From positions 1 to 49,465 of the forward strand of contig NZ_SCOL01000009.1 in assembly GCF_005503015.1 (NCBI RefSeq): 49,465 nucleotides of DNA, read 5' to 3'. Shown here one piece after another: positions 1 through 9,391 of the stretch. The translations under genes and the position numbers were made by a program. The first letter of the stretch is position 1, and every line of letters starts with the position of its first letter. Under the pieces are notes generated by a model, which worked only from the letters and a program-made list of their open reading frames with translations, ran no database searches and had not been told where the DNA came from. This DNA comes from Bacillus sp. E(2018) (lineage in GTDB: Bacteria > Bacillota > Bacilli > Bacillales > Fictibacillaceae).

Positions 1-93
<93 letters not shown>

Positions 94-219
94 GTGTTTG
101 TCTTGCTCGATTTAAAACTGACGGAATTAATTCTTAATTCCTTACCTATTTCTTTTGTTCAGTTTTCAAAGAACTTTTTTCTTTTACCGCGTCACTCTCT
201 TAAAGCAGCGACAAAAACT

Positions 220-248
220 ATCTTACCACATATCTTCTTTCGAAGCAA
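220..248 (-). promoter_or_regulatory. probable rrn P2 promoter
   Basis: On the minus strand, -35 TTGCTT (243-248) is followed by a 17-base spacer and -10 TAAGAT (220-225). The position, about 130 bases before the 16S, fits a second rrn promoter. The -35 box is imperfect, so the call rests on spacing and position. Confidence 0.55.
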
Positions 249-314
249 CAACTTTTTTAAAAGTTTATGTTTGTTTTTGTCGAACGTTATGTAAGAAAAG
301 CAACAACGTTTATT

Positions 315-343
315 ACTATATCAGCGATACGGACGCCCGTCAA
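315..343 (-). promoter_or_regulatory. probable rrn P1 promoter
   Basis: On the minus strand, -35 TTGACG (338-343), a 17-base spacer and -10 TATAGT (315-320) form a good vegetative (SigA) promoter. It lies between the pncB terminator and the 16S gene, as expected for an rrn upstream promoter. Confidence 0.7.
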
Positions 344-364
344 CGCTTTTTTAAAGATTTTATT

Positions 365-396
365 AAAAAACCTCTTTTCTTGTCGAAAAGAGGTTT
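365..396 (-). terminator. rho-independent terminator after pncB
   Basis: On the minus strand an AAACCTCTTTTC/GAAAAGAGGTTT hairpin with a four-base loop is followed directly by a T run. It begins just past the pncB stop codon and separates it from the rrn promoters. Confidence 0.85.
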
Positions 397-401
397 GCTT
401 T

Positions 402-1835
402 CTATAAGGAATACTTCTCTAAAAGATCGTTTTTCGTCTTCCATACTTGAACGGAAAGGTCGACAAAATACTCTTGTGGATTCAATCTTCGTAAGTGCTG
501 AGGCCAGAATAAACCAAGCTGTTCCTGATGATAGCGCCGAATTTCTTCGAGGTTCGGAAGGTCATACACAAGCTTTCCTTCTATATAAACGGGCTGTAGC
601 AGTTCTTCGGCAGTAAAGGAAGAAACAATCTTACTTTTGTATGTGTGCACTGGATCAAATAGTTTAATATCTTTTTCAGGAAGCACTTCATCATCCATCG
701 CAATGTAATCCGCTTCTGCTTTTCCGTTTGAATTGATGATACGGTAGACCTTTTTATATCCAGGTGTTGTTATTTTCTCTACATTAGATGAAATTTTGAT
801 TGTGGGTACAAATTCTCCGTTTTCGTATTTAGCTACAACTTTATAAACGCCTCCGAGTGCAGGCTGATCTGATGCTGTAATAAGCTGCGTCCCAATTCCC
901 CAAGAAGTGATTTTTGCACCTTGTGCTTTTAAATCTGAAATCACATCGTCGTCCAAGTCATTACTTGCTACGATCCCCACATCTGTTAGACCTGCTTTAT
1001 CTAACATTTTCCGAGCCTGAATAGATAGGTATGCTAAATCACCACTGTCCAACCGTATACCTTTGAGTGATTTCCCAGCTTCCTTCATCTTTAATCCCAC
1101 TCTTATCGCGTTCGGTACTCCGCTTTTTAACGTATTGTACGTATCAACCAGTAAAACGCTTTGATTAGGCAGAGCATCTGCAAACCGTTCAAAAGCATCT
1201 TCTTCTGTTTCGTGATCTTGAACCCACGCGTGTGCATGCGTTCCTTTTGTCGGAATACCGAAAAGTTTTCCGGCGCGCATGTTCGATGTGGCATCAAAGC
1301 CGGCAATGTATGCGGCACGTGCACCCCATATTGCGGCATCAGCTTCCTGGGCACGACGTGTTCCAAACTCCATCAATTGATCATCAGGAGTGACATACCG
1401 AATCCGAGCCGCTTTCGTCGCGATTAAAGTTTGATAGTTCATGAAATTAAGCAGTGCTGTTTCCAACAAGTGCGCTTCAAACACACGGCACTTTATGCGA
1501 ATTAACGGCTCATTCGGAAACACGACCGTTCCTTCTTTTACAGAGAATAATTCTCCCGAAAAGTTGAAGTTCTTTAACTCCTCTAAGAAAGATTCCTCAT
1601 ACTGCTCTTCTTGTGTTCTTAAATAGTCGATATCTTCCTCTTTAAAATGAAGATGCTCCAAATAATGAATGATTCGCTCGAGTCCTGCAAATACAGCATA
1701 GCCGCTTTTGAAGGGGTTCTTTCGGAAGAAGGCTTCAAATACGCGAATATTGTTGTGCGTGCCGTTTTTCCAATGGGCGTACATCATATTAATCTGGTAC
1801 TTATCTGTATGTAATGCTAAATCTTCATAGCTCAT
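402..1835 (-). CDS. pncB: nicotinate phosphoribosyltransferase
   Basis: This 477-residue protein makes nicotinate mononucleotide from nicotinate and phosphoribosyl pyrophosphate, the first step of NAD salvage (Preiss-Handler route). It matches the family over its full length. Near the N terminus is YQINMMYAHW followed by FEAFFRKNPF. The middle has the EFGTRRAQ segment typical of the active-site region, and TYNTLKSGVPNAI with IRLDSGDLAYLS marks the phosphate-binding barrel end. The start follows an AAAGGCGGG ribosome binding site about eight bases upstream. It appears to be a single-gene unit between two terminators. In B. subtilis the equivalent is YueK/PncB. Confidence 0.95.
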   Translation of the reverse strand: MSYEDLALHTDKYQINMMYAHWKNGTHNNIRVFEAFFRKNPFKSGYAVFAGLERIIHYLEHLHFKEEDIDYLRTQEEQYEESFLEELKNFNFSGELFSVKEGTVVFPNEPLIRIKCRVFEAHLLETALLNFMNYQTLIATKAARIRYVTPDDQLMEFGTRRAQEADAAIWGARAAYIAGFDATSNMRAGKLFGIPTKGTHAHAWVQDHETEEDAFERFADALPNQSVLLVDTYNTLKSGVPNAIRVGLKMKEAGKSLKGIRLDSGDLAYLSIQARKMLDKAGLTDVGIVASNDLDDDVISDLKAQGAKITSWGIGTQLITASDQPALGGVYKVVAKYENGEFVPTIKISSNVEKITTPGYKKVYRIINSNGKAEADYIAMDDEVLPEKDIKLFDPVHTYKSKIVSSFTAEELLQPVYIEGKLVYDLPNLEEIRRYHQEQLGLFWPQHLRRLNPQEYFVDLSVQVWKTKNDLLEKYSL

Positions 1836-1894
1836 GTATGAGTCCCGCCTTTCTCTCTCTTCATTTTTCTCTATTTGGGTAGTTGTTAAACATA

Positions 1895-1929
1895 ATAAAA
1901 GGCCCGATAACCTAGAAGATCATCGGGCT
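1895..1929 (-). terminator. terminator at the end of the envelope gene cluster
   Basis: On the minus strand AGCCCGAT pairs with ATCGGGCC around a 13-base loop, followed by TTTTATT. It lies right after the stop of the last lipoprotein gene at 1935, and so probably ends the transcript of the 2-9 kb cluster. Confidence 0.75.
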
Positions 1930-1934
1930 ACTTC

Positions 1935-2921
1935 TTATTCTGAGATGGAAAGACGCTTTTCAATCTCTTTAACTCCATTTTGATCGACAACATAATCACC
2001 CATAAATTTCTCGCCATTCACGCCGTATACGTCTAAGTTTGATTTCCATTGATTATCCGCGGGGCTCACACTCAGAACCACTTCGTATTCTTTAACATCC
2101 TTCAATTTGTTCATGCTTGAAGGTTTTTCAATGATTAACTTGTAGGATCCATCTGGGTTAACCTCAGCTACATCCGCTAATCCTGAGACAATATAGTTCG
2201 GAATATCCAAGCTCCCTTTCAGTCTTGTTCCTTCTAAGAGATTTGACTTTCCTTCTATATAAAGATATTTATCATCTTTTTGAATGTCCGGGTCGTCTAT
2301 TCGGACTGCGGAAGCGCCGTAATCGTCAGGCTTGTCCCACTCAGGCTCCTTTATTTTAGCAGAAGCATTCGATCCATCCTGAGGAATTTCAAGGGTTAAA
2401 AGTGTGATGTTTTGTTGCACATCTGATTCTTCTTGTAATCTGACAAACGGACCTTTCAATTTTTCACCGTTTTCTCCATAGTGATTTTTGATTGGTTGAT
2501 TGTCGGAATGAGGATCGAATTCTATTTTCACTTCAATTAAACCTTCAGAGCTTTTTGGTATTTTTAAATCTGTTTCAAAAGTACCATCTTCACTAACCTG
2601 TACTCGATCTGAACCACCAATTAATGTATCTTCTACACTGTCCATCGTAACTAATAGGTTCGAGTTTGGAAAAAGGTTCGTTTGCCCTTTAACCGTAATC
2701 AGCTTCCCTTTACGATCTGCTTCTCCCTCAAACCAAACTTCGTAATCGCCTTGGTCTTTAGGAGCTTTTACTTTTTTATCTGTGACCTTAACGGATTCTT
2801 TTTCACTCTTACTCTCATGTTCTTGATTTTCTTTATTACCGCTTGTTGATTCGTTACTACTACACCCCGAAACCATTAAGGCAATGCTTGTAGTTATTAA
2901 CAAAAGCTTTAATTTACTCAA
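1935..2921 (-). CDS. lipoprotein with two Ig-like repeats
   Basis: This is a 328-residue predicted lipoprotein of unknown function. A signal peptide ends in the lipobox MVSGC, so Cys20 would be lipidated and the protein anchored outside the membrane. After a charged linker rich in Glu and Lys, the protein repeats itself: residues about 60-160 and 205-320 share the order beta-rich stretch, 'N-L-x(3-4)-x-L' motif, DG(T/S)(F/Y) turn, then YGxNGEK followed by GPFV or GDYV. The fold is probably Ig-like. The start codon is TTG behind AGGGGA, which overlaps the stop of the upstream vWA gene, so the two are probably translated together. It is the last gene before a terminator. Confidence 0.85.
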   Translation of the reverse strand: MSKLKLLLITTSIALMVSGCSSNESTSGNKENQEHESKSEKESVKVTDKKVKAPKDQGDYEVWFEGEADRKGKLITVKGQTNLFPNSNLLVTMDSVEDTLIGGSDRVQVSEDGTFETDLKIPKSSEGLIEVKIEFDPHSDNQPIKNHYGENGEKLKGPFVRLQEESDVQQNITLLTLEIPQDGSNASAKIKEPEWDKPDDYGASAVRIDDPDIQKDDKYLYIEGKSNLLEGTRLKGSLDIPNYIVSGLADVAEVNPDGSYKLIIEKPSSMNKLKDVKEYEVVLSVSPADNQWKSNLDVYGVNGEKFMGDYVVDQNGVKEIEKRLSISE

Positions 2922-2932
2922 GATTCAATCCC

Positions 2933-4276
2933 CTATTCTACTCTGGCATCTTCCGCGTATTCATCAATTAGTTTTAGTACTCTGTCTGTTTCTTGATTCA
3001 ATTCTTCTTGTCTAGCATCATGTTTTTTAGAGCTGTACTCTCTAAGCGTTGTATATCTGTCTAAAAGGAGTTTGTCCAACTTTATAAATTCTTCATTAGA
3101 CATCTTTTCTTTATCGTAGAGATCTCTCTTTACAGAACGGAATAACTCAAATTCATCAGAGATACTATCCAGTATTTTTGAATGGACTTTACCCATAGAA
3201 TGACCCTTACCCGAACTGCTCCAATTTACGCTTGATGAATCCATCGATGAACTCCAGTTGATACTGGCATCATGCATCGCTTCAGACCAGTTAGAATCGA
3301 CTTCATCAAACAATTCTTTTTGAGAAGAAACCGATTGGAATTCGCCGCCACCCGCTTCTGCTACTGCTTTTAGCTGTTGTTGGCCTTCGTTATCTACATC
3401 AAAGCCAATAATGTTTACTTCTGCCTTGATGTTCGACTCGTGTAACTTTTTCGCCGCTTCTACAGGATTTCCGTCACATGTCTCAATTCCATCACTCACG
3501 ATATAAATGACGTTATTTCCTTCTTTCCCTTGAAGGTCCTTTTCAGCTGCTTCAATGGAAGCTGCGAGAGGTGTCCAACCGGTTGGCTTGAATTTAGAGA
3601 GAGATTGTTGGAAAGTTCCTTCATTATATGCGCCTAAAGGGTACATAACTTCCGTACTTTCACATGATACCTTCTTGTCTTTATCAGCGTTGCTTCCTTT
3701 ATGTCCATAGACACGCAGCATGACGTTCGCGTCATCAGGCAATCCACCTGCAAACTTCTTCAACGCTTCTTTTGCTGCCGTCATTTTATCCGTTCCTGAA
3801 ACCTTTCCTGCCATACTACCGCTTGCATCTAGAAGAATGGCAACATTAAGAGGACCTTCTTTCTTTTCCTCTCCGTCTTCACTCTCTTCTTGATATTTCT
3901 CATATGCCTCTACTTCTTCAAACGAAATGTCAAAGTCCTCTAACTCCTGAAACCCAGGCTGATGATTGGCAGCGAACCCAGCAACAATTCGGTTAAAGGC
4001 TTCCTCAGCCTTCATACCTTTAGGATACTTCTTTGTGATTTTGTTAATCTCTTTATCAAGAGCATCACCTTCAAGATCTTTTACCTTTTCGTTATACTTT
4101 CCTGAACCCTGTTTCACCATCTCTTCAGGATCAGTAGGTGCTTTTTCAACCGTCTCTTTTTTAGGTTCTTTTTTCTTTTCATCCGTATCCGATGCTGTTT
4201 TTTCGGTTGAGCATGCGGTTAAAAGAAGAAGTAGAACGATAAAAATGACAACAAATAAATTACTAGATTTGTTCAT
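2933..4276 (-). CDS. vWA-domain lipoprotein (copy 1)
   Basis: This 447-residue secreted lipoprotein carries a von Willebrand factor A domain. The lipobox is LLTAC (lipidated Cys22). The domain spans about residues 143-330 and has a complete metal-ion-dependent adhesion site: DASGS at 150-154, Thr235 in GWTP and Asp262 in VSDGIETC. Cys205 and Cys267 are conserved in the paralogue at 7481-8857 and could form a disulphide outside the cell. The C-terminal third is helical and charged, with Ser/Asn-rich repeats of the type INWSSS around residues 335-350. Such domains usually bind proteins through a metal ion, but the partner here is unknown. It lies between a 283-residue hypothetical gene upstream and the Ig-like lipoprotein downstream, with short gaps suggesting one operon. 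Confidence 0.9.
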   Translation of the reverse strand: MNKSSNLFVVIFIVLLLLLTACSTEKTASDTDEKKKEPKKETVEKAPTDPEEMVKQGSGKYNEKVKDLEGDALDKEINKITKKYPKGMKAEEAFNRIVAGFAANHQPGFQELEDFDISFEEVEAYEKYQEESEDGEEKKEGPLNVAILLDASGSMAGKVSGTDKMTAAKEALKKFAGGLPDDANVMLRVYGHKGSNADKDKKVSCESTEVMYPLGAYNEGTFQQSLSKFKPTGWTPLAASIEAAEKDLQGKEGNNVIYIVSDGIETCDGNPVEAAKKLHESNIKAEVNIIGFDVDNEGQQQLKAVAEAGGGEFQSVSSQKELFDEVDSNWSEAMHDASINWSSSMDSSSVNWSSSGKGHSMGKVHSKILDSISDEFELFRSVKRDLYDKEKMSNEEFIKLDKLLLDRYTTLREYSSKKHDARQEELNQETDRVLKLIDEYAEDARVE

Positions 4277-4318
4277 TTATTAATAAATTCCTTTCTTTCT
4301 AATTTTTCATAATGTGCA

Positions 4319-5170
4319 TTACTGAAAGTTTCTTAATTTTTTTTTGATGTTATTTTCAAATATGTAATCTACTCGTCTATAGAAAATTTCTTTATATTCT
4401 TCTAAACCTACCTTACCTGAAGAGAACGTGACCTTGTTACCGTATTCGTCAATTTCAAAGGTAGCCTGGGATTTCTTCACATCTCTTATAGCTCTATCCG
4501 CAGAGAAAATATTAAGATGAACAATTAATTGCTTATTATTAATCTTTTCAGACATATCCAAAAGTTTTATTTCTTCAAGTAATATCCTTGCTTTTTCAAT
4601 GGCTTTTAATTGAGATCTACCTTGGTCATACATAATTTGATAATGCTTAGCATTAAGTTCCATCATTCTATTCACATTCTCTTTTAAGAGATATTTGCGG
4701 TTCAAGACATCTTTTTCAATGGCTTGCATTTCTTTTAATATGATTACAAGTTCTTCTGGAAATCTTATTACGTGATCTAGAAATTTATAAAAATCATTTA
4801 TTACTGATTCCATATCATTATCAAACACACTTAAAAATTTACTTTCAGCTTCCGACAAGAGAATTTTAATTTCTTGTAAAACTGAAACAGGTTTTTTTAT
4901 GTCAGGTATCATTTGATCAAGAGCTTCAGCCATTGTTCTATTAAAATTGTATATCATCTTAAAAGCTTCAATAATTTCATGTTTCTTTTGAGAGTTATCA
5001 TTTGTTAATATTACCGCTCCATTAACTTTATTAAATCTTTTATAGCTTACATAAAAATAATCCGTATCCTTTTCATCACGATAGCTATATGGATATATAT
5101 CATAAGTTTCTAATATCTTCTTATAACTTTTCGCCTTTTTATGCAAATCTACCGAATTGACACCACACAT
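4319..5170 (-). CDS. hypothetical protein with long helical region
   Basis: I do not recognise this 283-residue protein. It has no signal peptide and no membrane segment, so it is probably cytoplasmic. Residues about 75-200 look helical and coiled-coil-like (repeated Leu/Ile/Glu/Lys). The C-terminal part contains the turn EIDEYGNKVTFSSGKVG. The start is well supported by GGAGG six bases before ATG. It sits between a small membrane protein and vWA copy 1, an insertion that the second vWA module of the cluster lacks. The AT-rich codons match its neighbours. Confidence 0.75.
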   Translation of the reverse strand: MCGVNSVDLHKKAKSYKKILETYDIYPYSYRDEKDTDYFYVSYKRFNKVNGAVILTNDNSQKKHEIIEAFKMIYNFNRTMAEALDQMIPDIKKPVSVLQEIKILLSEAESKFLSVFDNDMESVINDFYKFLDHVIRFPEELVIILKEMQAIEKDVLNRKYLLKENVNRMMELNAKHYQIMYDQGRSQLKAIEKARILLEEIKLLDMSEKINNKQLIVHLNIFSADRAIRDVKKSQATFEIDEYGNKVTFSSGKVGLEEYKEIFYRRVDYIFENNIKKKLRNFQ

Positions 5171-5204
5171 ATCTTACCTCCATTTAACGAATGCACAATT
5201 TTAA

Positions 5205-5429
5205 TTAAATCACCTTATTTCGTATACTTCTCATCTCTTCTTTGTCCCTTATCTTCTGTATATGGTTATGTTTCATAGCTGGCAATGCCAGGACGACTGG
5301 GATAATAAAGAATGGAAATGACTCTTCTCCTAAAAAAAAGAGAATCAAACTTAACGGTGCGACAAGCCCGTAGATTAATAGATATAGAAGAAAATAGACT
5401 CGTCTCCACCGCTTTTCTTTCTTGGACAT
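5205..5429 (-). CDS. small membrane protein, paralogue of 7253-7456
   Basis: This 74-residue protein has a basic N terminus (MSKKEKRWRR), two hydrophobic segments (about residues 12-32 and 36-52) and a charged C-terminal tail (NHIQKIRDKEE). It aligns along its length with the 67-residue protein at 7253-7456 (MSKSEKKWRR, then NHINSIREKEQ). I chose the second in-frame ATG as the start because it matches the paralogue's N terminus and has GGGGTG five bases upstream. An ATG twelve bases earlier is possible. It follows the transglutaminase gene by 22 bases. Function unknown. Confidence 0.75.
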   Translation of the reverse strand: MSKKEKRWRRVYFLLYLLIYGLVAPLSLILFFLGEESFPFFIIPVVLALPAMKHNHIQKIRDKEEMRSIRNKVI

Positions 5430-5451
5430 GTCGCACCCCATTTTCTAATGA

Positions 5452-7122
5452 TTAAAACTCTATCTCTTTTTTTGTATGTGTTTTCTGAAACTCTGTTGGT
5501 TTTGGATCAAAGTATTCCATGGTGAACTTTGGCACGAACTTGTTGTTCTGCAAGTAACCTGATCCCCATGTTGGGTCCATCGTTAACCAGCGTCCCTCGA
5601 CCTTCGTCTCCACCCAAGCATGATTTTGTCCGGCAAATCCTGTTACCATTTGCGCTTCCATACCACTTGCACGTAAAAGAGCAATCGCTAAATACGCAAA
5701 GTCCTGACAAACGCCTTCTTTTTCGTCCAACGTTTTTAATGCACTGTCATCAAACTCAAACGTTCGATTGTTTAGCTTGTCTACGTCATAGCTCACGTTT
5801 TTTGCTACATACTCATAAACAGCTAGCGCTTTTTCTTTTTCGGTCTTTTTATTTTTTGTTAGTTGCGCTGCTAATTTCTTAATCTCTGGAGCATCCGACT
5901 GAATCCCTCTAGATGGCAAGGTAAATCGTTGATCACTTGTGTTTGTATTCTCAACCGTGAAATTTGCTAGACCAACAAAGTACTGCATATATCCGTTCGT
6001 TTTTTGGAATTCTGGTGCCATTAAAGACACTTCGTATTTCCCAGGTCCAAACCGTAGGAAAAACTCTCCCTCGAATTTGTTGTTCTTAACTGGGATCGCG
6101 TACATCGCTTTTAGGTCGTCTTTCTCTGTCTGAACAAAAACGACATTCGTCTTGTTTGCATCCTCACCTTTTGGATCAATTCTTCCTTTAATCTTGTATG
6201 TCAGATCCGCTTTTTCACCGCCTACTTCTGGGGACTCAAGTTTGAAGCCTTTTTCCTCATAAGCAGAGGAATATTTCACAGGTTCAAAGGATTCACTAGA
6301 TAAATTTTTTACATATAAGTGAGCCGCATCTGTAAAAAAGTCGGTTGATCCTTCTTTAGGCGTCATGATCTGTACCTCATGAACACCCGTACCATAATAA
6401 AGAGGGATTTTATGTGCGAACTTTCCATTCTCAACCGGAACCATAATTTTAGTAGTTTCACTTTCTTTCTTAAGCTCAACCATAAGCTGTTCAACACTGG
6501 AATCAGCAACTTCACCCTCTAGCTCGAAAGAACCATCTCTTTCCATATACCCATTTATGGAATTATTTAACTTTAAATCGTATTGAAACGCGTTCTTTGT
6601 ATAAGCAATATCTCTCTTAATCTCAGGGTTTACGTTCTCTACATCAAATGAGGCAATGTCGTAATAGTAGTCTTCAGCCTTATCACTTGGCACACTTACT
6701 TTGACAGAATAATTTCCCTTCCCATTAAACAACTGCACCTTTTGTTCAAACTTGCCTTCTTTTAAAGGAGCGTAATAGCTGAAGTCCCGACCGTTCGGCC
6801 CTTCTTCATCACTTCTCACTTTGATCCATACATGGTCTGACTTGAAACTGTTATACTTTTTCGCCTTACCTTTAATGAGTACCGTTGAGTTTGCCGTAAA
6901 CTCTTTGTACTTAGGGCTCGATAACGTCGCTTCCACTTCTTCTGCGTATGGAAGAAGTTCTAGTTTCTCTAATGTGTCCTCTTTGTTTGCTTCCTCAGCA
7001 AGAGTTGTATACTTATCTTTTTTCTCTTCTTGTTCAGGTTGGGCAGAAGGGGATTCGGTTGTGCAGGCGGTTAGTGCCAGAAGCATGAGTATCAGAAGAA
7101 AATTAGTTATTTTATTTCTCAT
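5452..7122 (-). CDS. transglutaminase-like lipoprotein with Ig-like repeats
   Basis: This is a 556-residue predicted lipoprotein (lipobox LALTAC, Cys20). After a short linker, three beta-rich repeats of about 100 residues span roughly 65-165, 185-280 and 290-395. Each ends with a segment like F(D/T)VEN or LYVKN. The C-terminal domain is a transglutaminase/papain-like fold with an intact Cys-His-Asp triad: Cys472 in EGVCQDFA, His501 in NHAWVE and Asp516 in MDPTWG. In this family the fold can be a protease, an amidase or a cross-linker. The extracellular anchoring points to cell-wall or surface protein processing. The start is the ATG eight bases after AAAGGAG, nine codons inside the longest open frame. 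Confidence 0.9.
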   Translation of the reverse strand: MRNKITNFLLILMLLALTACTTESPSAQPEQEEKKDKYTTLAEEANKEDTLEKLELLPYAEEVEATLSSPKYKEFTANSTVLIKGKAKKYNSFKSDHVWIKVRSDEEGPNGRDFSYYAPLKEGKFEQKVQLFNGKGNYSVKVSVPSDKAEDYYYDIASFDVENVNPEIKRDIAYTKNAFQYDLKLNNSINGYMERDGSFELEGEVADSSVEQLMVELKKESETTKIMVPVENGKFAHKIPLYYGTGVHEVQIMTPKEGSTDFFTDAAHLYVKNLSSESFEPVKYSSAYEEKGFKLESPEVGGEKADLTYKIKGRIDPKGEDANKTNVVFVQTEKDDLKAMYAIPVKNNKFEGEFFLRFGPGKYEVSLMAPEFQKTNGYMQYFVGLANFTVENTNTSDQRFTLPSRGIQSDAPEIKKLAAQLTKNKKTEKEKALAVYEYVAKNVSYDVDKLNNRTFEFDDSALKTLDEKEGVCQDFAYLAIALLRASGMEAQMVTGFAGQNHAWVETKVEGRWLTMDPTWGSGYLQNNKFVPKFTMEYFDPKPTEFQKTHTKKEIEF

Positions 7123-7252
7123 TGAATAATCTCCTTTGTTTATTTTCAAAAGAAAAGAGATGGAGCTTCCATCTCAAACGACATTGTTATACTTAAAAAA
7201 TTATTACGAACTTATTTTGAAAAAGTTCCCAGTAAGATCACTATTTGATCAG

Positions 7253-7456
7253 CTATACATTTTGTTCTTTTTCTCGAATACTGTTTATATGATTTTTCTT
7301 CATCATAGGCAGACCTAAAGCTATACCTAACATCGCATACGGAAACCCTTCATTTTCACCTAACCACATGAAAAGATTATAAGGAACATAAATACCATAA
7401 ATAAAGATGTACATCATCATATAGAAACGACGCCATTTCTTTTCACTTTTTGACAT
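7253..7456 (-). CDS. small membrane protein, paralogue of 5205-5429
   Basis: This 67-residue protein starts MSKSEKKWRR, then has two hydrophobic segments and the tail KNHINSIREKEQNV. It is clearly related to the 74-residue protein at 5205-5429. A strong AGGAGG ribosome binding site precedes the ATG. It lies 24 bases after the stop of vWA copy 2 and 130 bases before the transglutaminase gene. No known family is recognised. Confidence 0.75.
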   Translation of the reverse strand: MSKSEKKWRRFYMMMYIFIYGIYVPYNLFMWLGENEGFPYAMLGIALGLPMMKKNHINSIREKEQNV

Positions 7457-7480
7457 ACAAATTCCTCCTAGCTATATATT

Positions 7481-8857
7481 CTAATTAAGTTTATATTTCT
7501 CGTTTATATCCTGCTTCATTTGTTCAAACGTTTTTTCGTTCATGGAATTTAAATAATTTTCTACTTCTAGACCTGACTTCTCAATAAACTCATCTAATTT
7601 TTCTTCTTTATCCTCTAGAATCTCTCTTTGCTCTCTCGTTATATAATCCTCATTCGAAAGATAGGTAATTGAGCCGCTTATATTGATAGATAGCTTTCTT
7701 TTTTTACTGTCCCATTCATTAGTAAAACCAAGAGCCTCAAAATAACGCTCTACTTTTATGGCATCCGCTTCTCTAAGGGAATCTTTCTTCCACTGTTCCC
7801 AACGTTTTGCTATTTCTTCAACTCGCTCAAATTCTTTCTTTAACTGAGTTTGATCGTTAATATCTGTATAAATTCCACCAGCTGCGGCAGCTACATCTTT
7901 TAACTGTTTTTGCCCTTTCCCATCAACATTAAAGCCGATAACGTTAACGATCGGAGAAATATTAGAATCTACTAATTTCTTAGCTGCTATAACAGGATCA
8001 CCCTCACATGTTTCAATACCGTCACTCACTAGAAAGACAATATTGTTATTCTTATCTGCCGGATATTTCGATAAATCTTTTTGTGCCTCTTCTAGCGCTA
8101 ATGTGATAGGCGTCCATCCTTTAGGTTGAAATTGATTCAGCGCTTTATCAAACTCAGCCGCATTATAAGATGCTATAGGATAGACTAGATTTGAGCTTTC
8201 GCAAGACAGTTTTTTATCCGAGTCCGATCCACTCCCTTTATGACCATATACTCGCAATCCCACGTTCGCTTTATCAGGTAAAGATTGTACGAAGTTATCA
8301 ATAGCTTCTTTGGCTAATTCCATTTGGGTTTTACCTTTCACCTTCTTAGCCATAGAACCGCTTGCATCTAAAATAATTTCCACATTATAATTTTCTTTAA
8401 ATTGAAATTTAGGGTCTTCAATTTCCGGGCTACCGAACGAATACAACTTCCACTTGTCAACAAGAGTAGCCGGATCTGTAAAGCCATTCCAATAGAGGGC
8501 TACAAGGTTATTGAAATACAAATCTAACGTCTCGTCACTTGCGTTCTCATCCAGTTTAGGCATGTCTTTTAAAAGCTCTTCTTTTACACCACTCGTAGTA
8601 TCATATACTTCTTTTCCAGCAAATTTTCCATTTGGATATGCAAAAACCTCATTAATAGAAGTAGGAGCTGGGGGGATATCCTTTTTTAATTTACTATCAG
8701 ATTCTACCTTTTCAGGTTTACTTTCTTTTTTCGTTTCTTGCTTAACTTCCTTTTTTGAGTCTGCAGGTTCATTTGCTTCTTCTGAGTTGGCGCATCCTGT
8801 GAATAGTGTCAGTAATAGGAATAAAAACGATAGTGTTTTCAAGTTTCTAAAACTCAT
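7481..8857 (-). CDS. vWA-domain lipoprotein (copy 2)
   Basis: This 458-residue lipoprotein (lipobox LFTGC, Cys22) is a paralogue of the vWA lipoprotein at 2933-4276. The vWA domain covers about residues 158-345: DASGS at 164-168, Thr in GWTP at about 248, and VSDGIETC with Asp279. Cys219 and Cys284 match the cysteine pair of copy 1. The segment LRVYGHKGS, the CES motif and VSDGIETC are nearly identical in both. The region before the domain (residues 60-155) and the helical C terminus differ, so the two may bind different partners. GGAGAGG lies eleven bases before the ATG. It may be the first gene of a transcript, since a 490-base gap precedes it. Confidence 0.9.
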   Translation of the reverse strand: MSFRNLKTLSFLFLLLTLFTGCANSEEANEPADSKKEVKQETKKESKPEKVESDSKLKKDIPPAPTSINEVFAYPNGKFAGKEVYDTTSGVKEELLKDMPKLDENASDETLDLYFNNLVALYWNGFTDPATLVDKWKLYSFGSPEIEDPKFQFKENYNVEIILDASGSMAKKVKGKTQMELAKEAIDNFVQSLPDKANVGLRVYGHKGSGSDSDKKLSCESSNLVYPIASYNAAEFDKALNQFQPKGWTPITLALEEAQKDLSKYPADKNNNIVFLVSDGIETCEGDPVIAAKKLVDSNISPIVNVIGFNVDGKGQKQLKDVAAAAGGIYTDINDQTQLKKEFERVEEIAKRWEQWKKDSLREADAIKVERYFEALGFTNEWDSKKRKLSINISGSITYLSNEDYITREQREILEDKEEKLDEFIEKSGLEVENYLNSMNEKTFEQMKQDINEKYKLN

Positions 8858-9347
8858 TAAATACCATACCTCTCCTGTTTATACATACCTTTTTTGTTAA
8901 ATAGGGTGTACATAATTTCGTCTAAAATCTAGAACAACTAACTATTTATAATTACGAAAACCTTTCTCATTTATTGTCCTAATACTCATTTCCTACAAAG
9001 ATTGAATTACAACAAAATCTAATAGTTATGTAAAATCTTCTAAATTTTTTCTATGCCAAAACTATCACAGAATTTCTAAAGTCGTCAACCTTCTAAATCC
9101 TTGCTATATAAAGGTTTATTGCACTTATCCACAACCTTATTACCACCTTTCGCAATGTTCGACTTTTTACGACAGCCATCCTAAAAAACATACTAGTAAT
9201 TCCTTCACGGTAAATATACATAAATATCCATTTTTATTATTGTACTTTCCTTAACTCTTACAAATATAAACCTATAAATTCACTAGATATGTGCTATTAA
9301 CTCATTTGAAGCAGATGAATTCACATAGGTAAAAAGAATTAAATCAC
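8858..9347. other. AT-rich gene-free stretch
   Basis: I see no open frame with a ribosome binding site on either strand in these 490 bases, and no repeat. The part nearest 8860-8950 should hold the promoter of the vWA copy 2 gene. A weak candidate on the minus strand is TTGTTC, 17 bases, TATGTA around 8902-8930. One isolated DnaA-box match (TTATCCACA, about 9126) is present. Confidence 0.5.
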
Positions 9348-9378
9348 AAAAAAGCACCTAATCCATTTAGGTGCTTTC
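9348..9378 (-). terminator. terminator after the small membrane protein pair
   Basis: On the minus strand AAAGCACCTAA pairs with TTAGGTGCTTT around a five-base loop and runs into a T tract. It starts just past the stop at 9392. Confidence 0.85.
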
Positions 9379-9391
9379 AAAATTCTATTCA

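Larger units (their letters stand above)
94..364 (-). promoter_or_regulatory. rrn operon leader with boxA-like antitermination signal
   Basis: This gene-free stretch is the promoter and leader region of the rRNA operon that starts at the left edge. Just upstream of the 16S, on the minus strand, is TTCTTTGAAAACTGAAC at about 158-175, the boxA-like leader motif common before Bacillus 16S genes. Two promoter-like hexamer pairs lie further upstream. The open frames across this stretch have no ribosome binding sites and I regard them as chance. Confidence 0.8.

Noticed and set aside
155..616. Plus-strand open frame across the rrn leader and the end of pncB
   Set aside because: It has no ribosome binding site, covers the rrn promoters and the pncB terminator, and overlaps the end of pncB in antisense.
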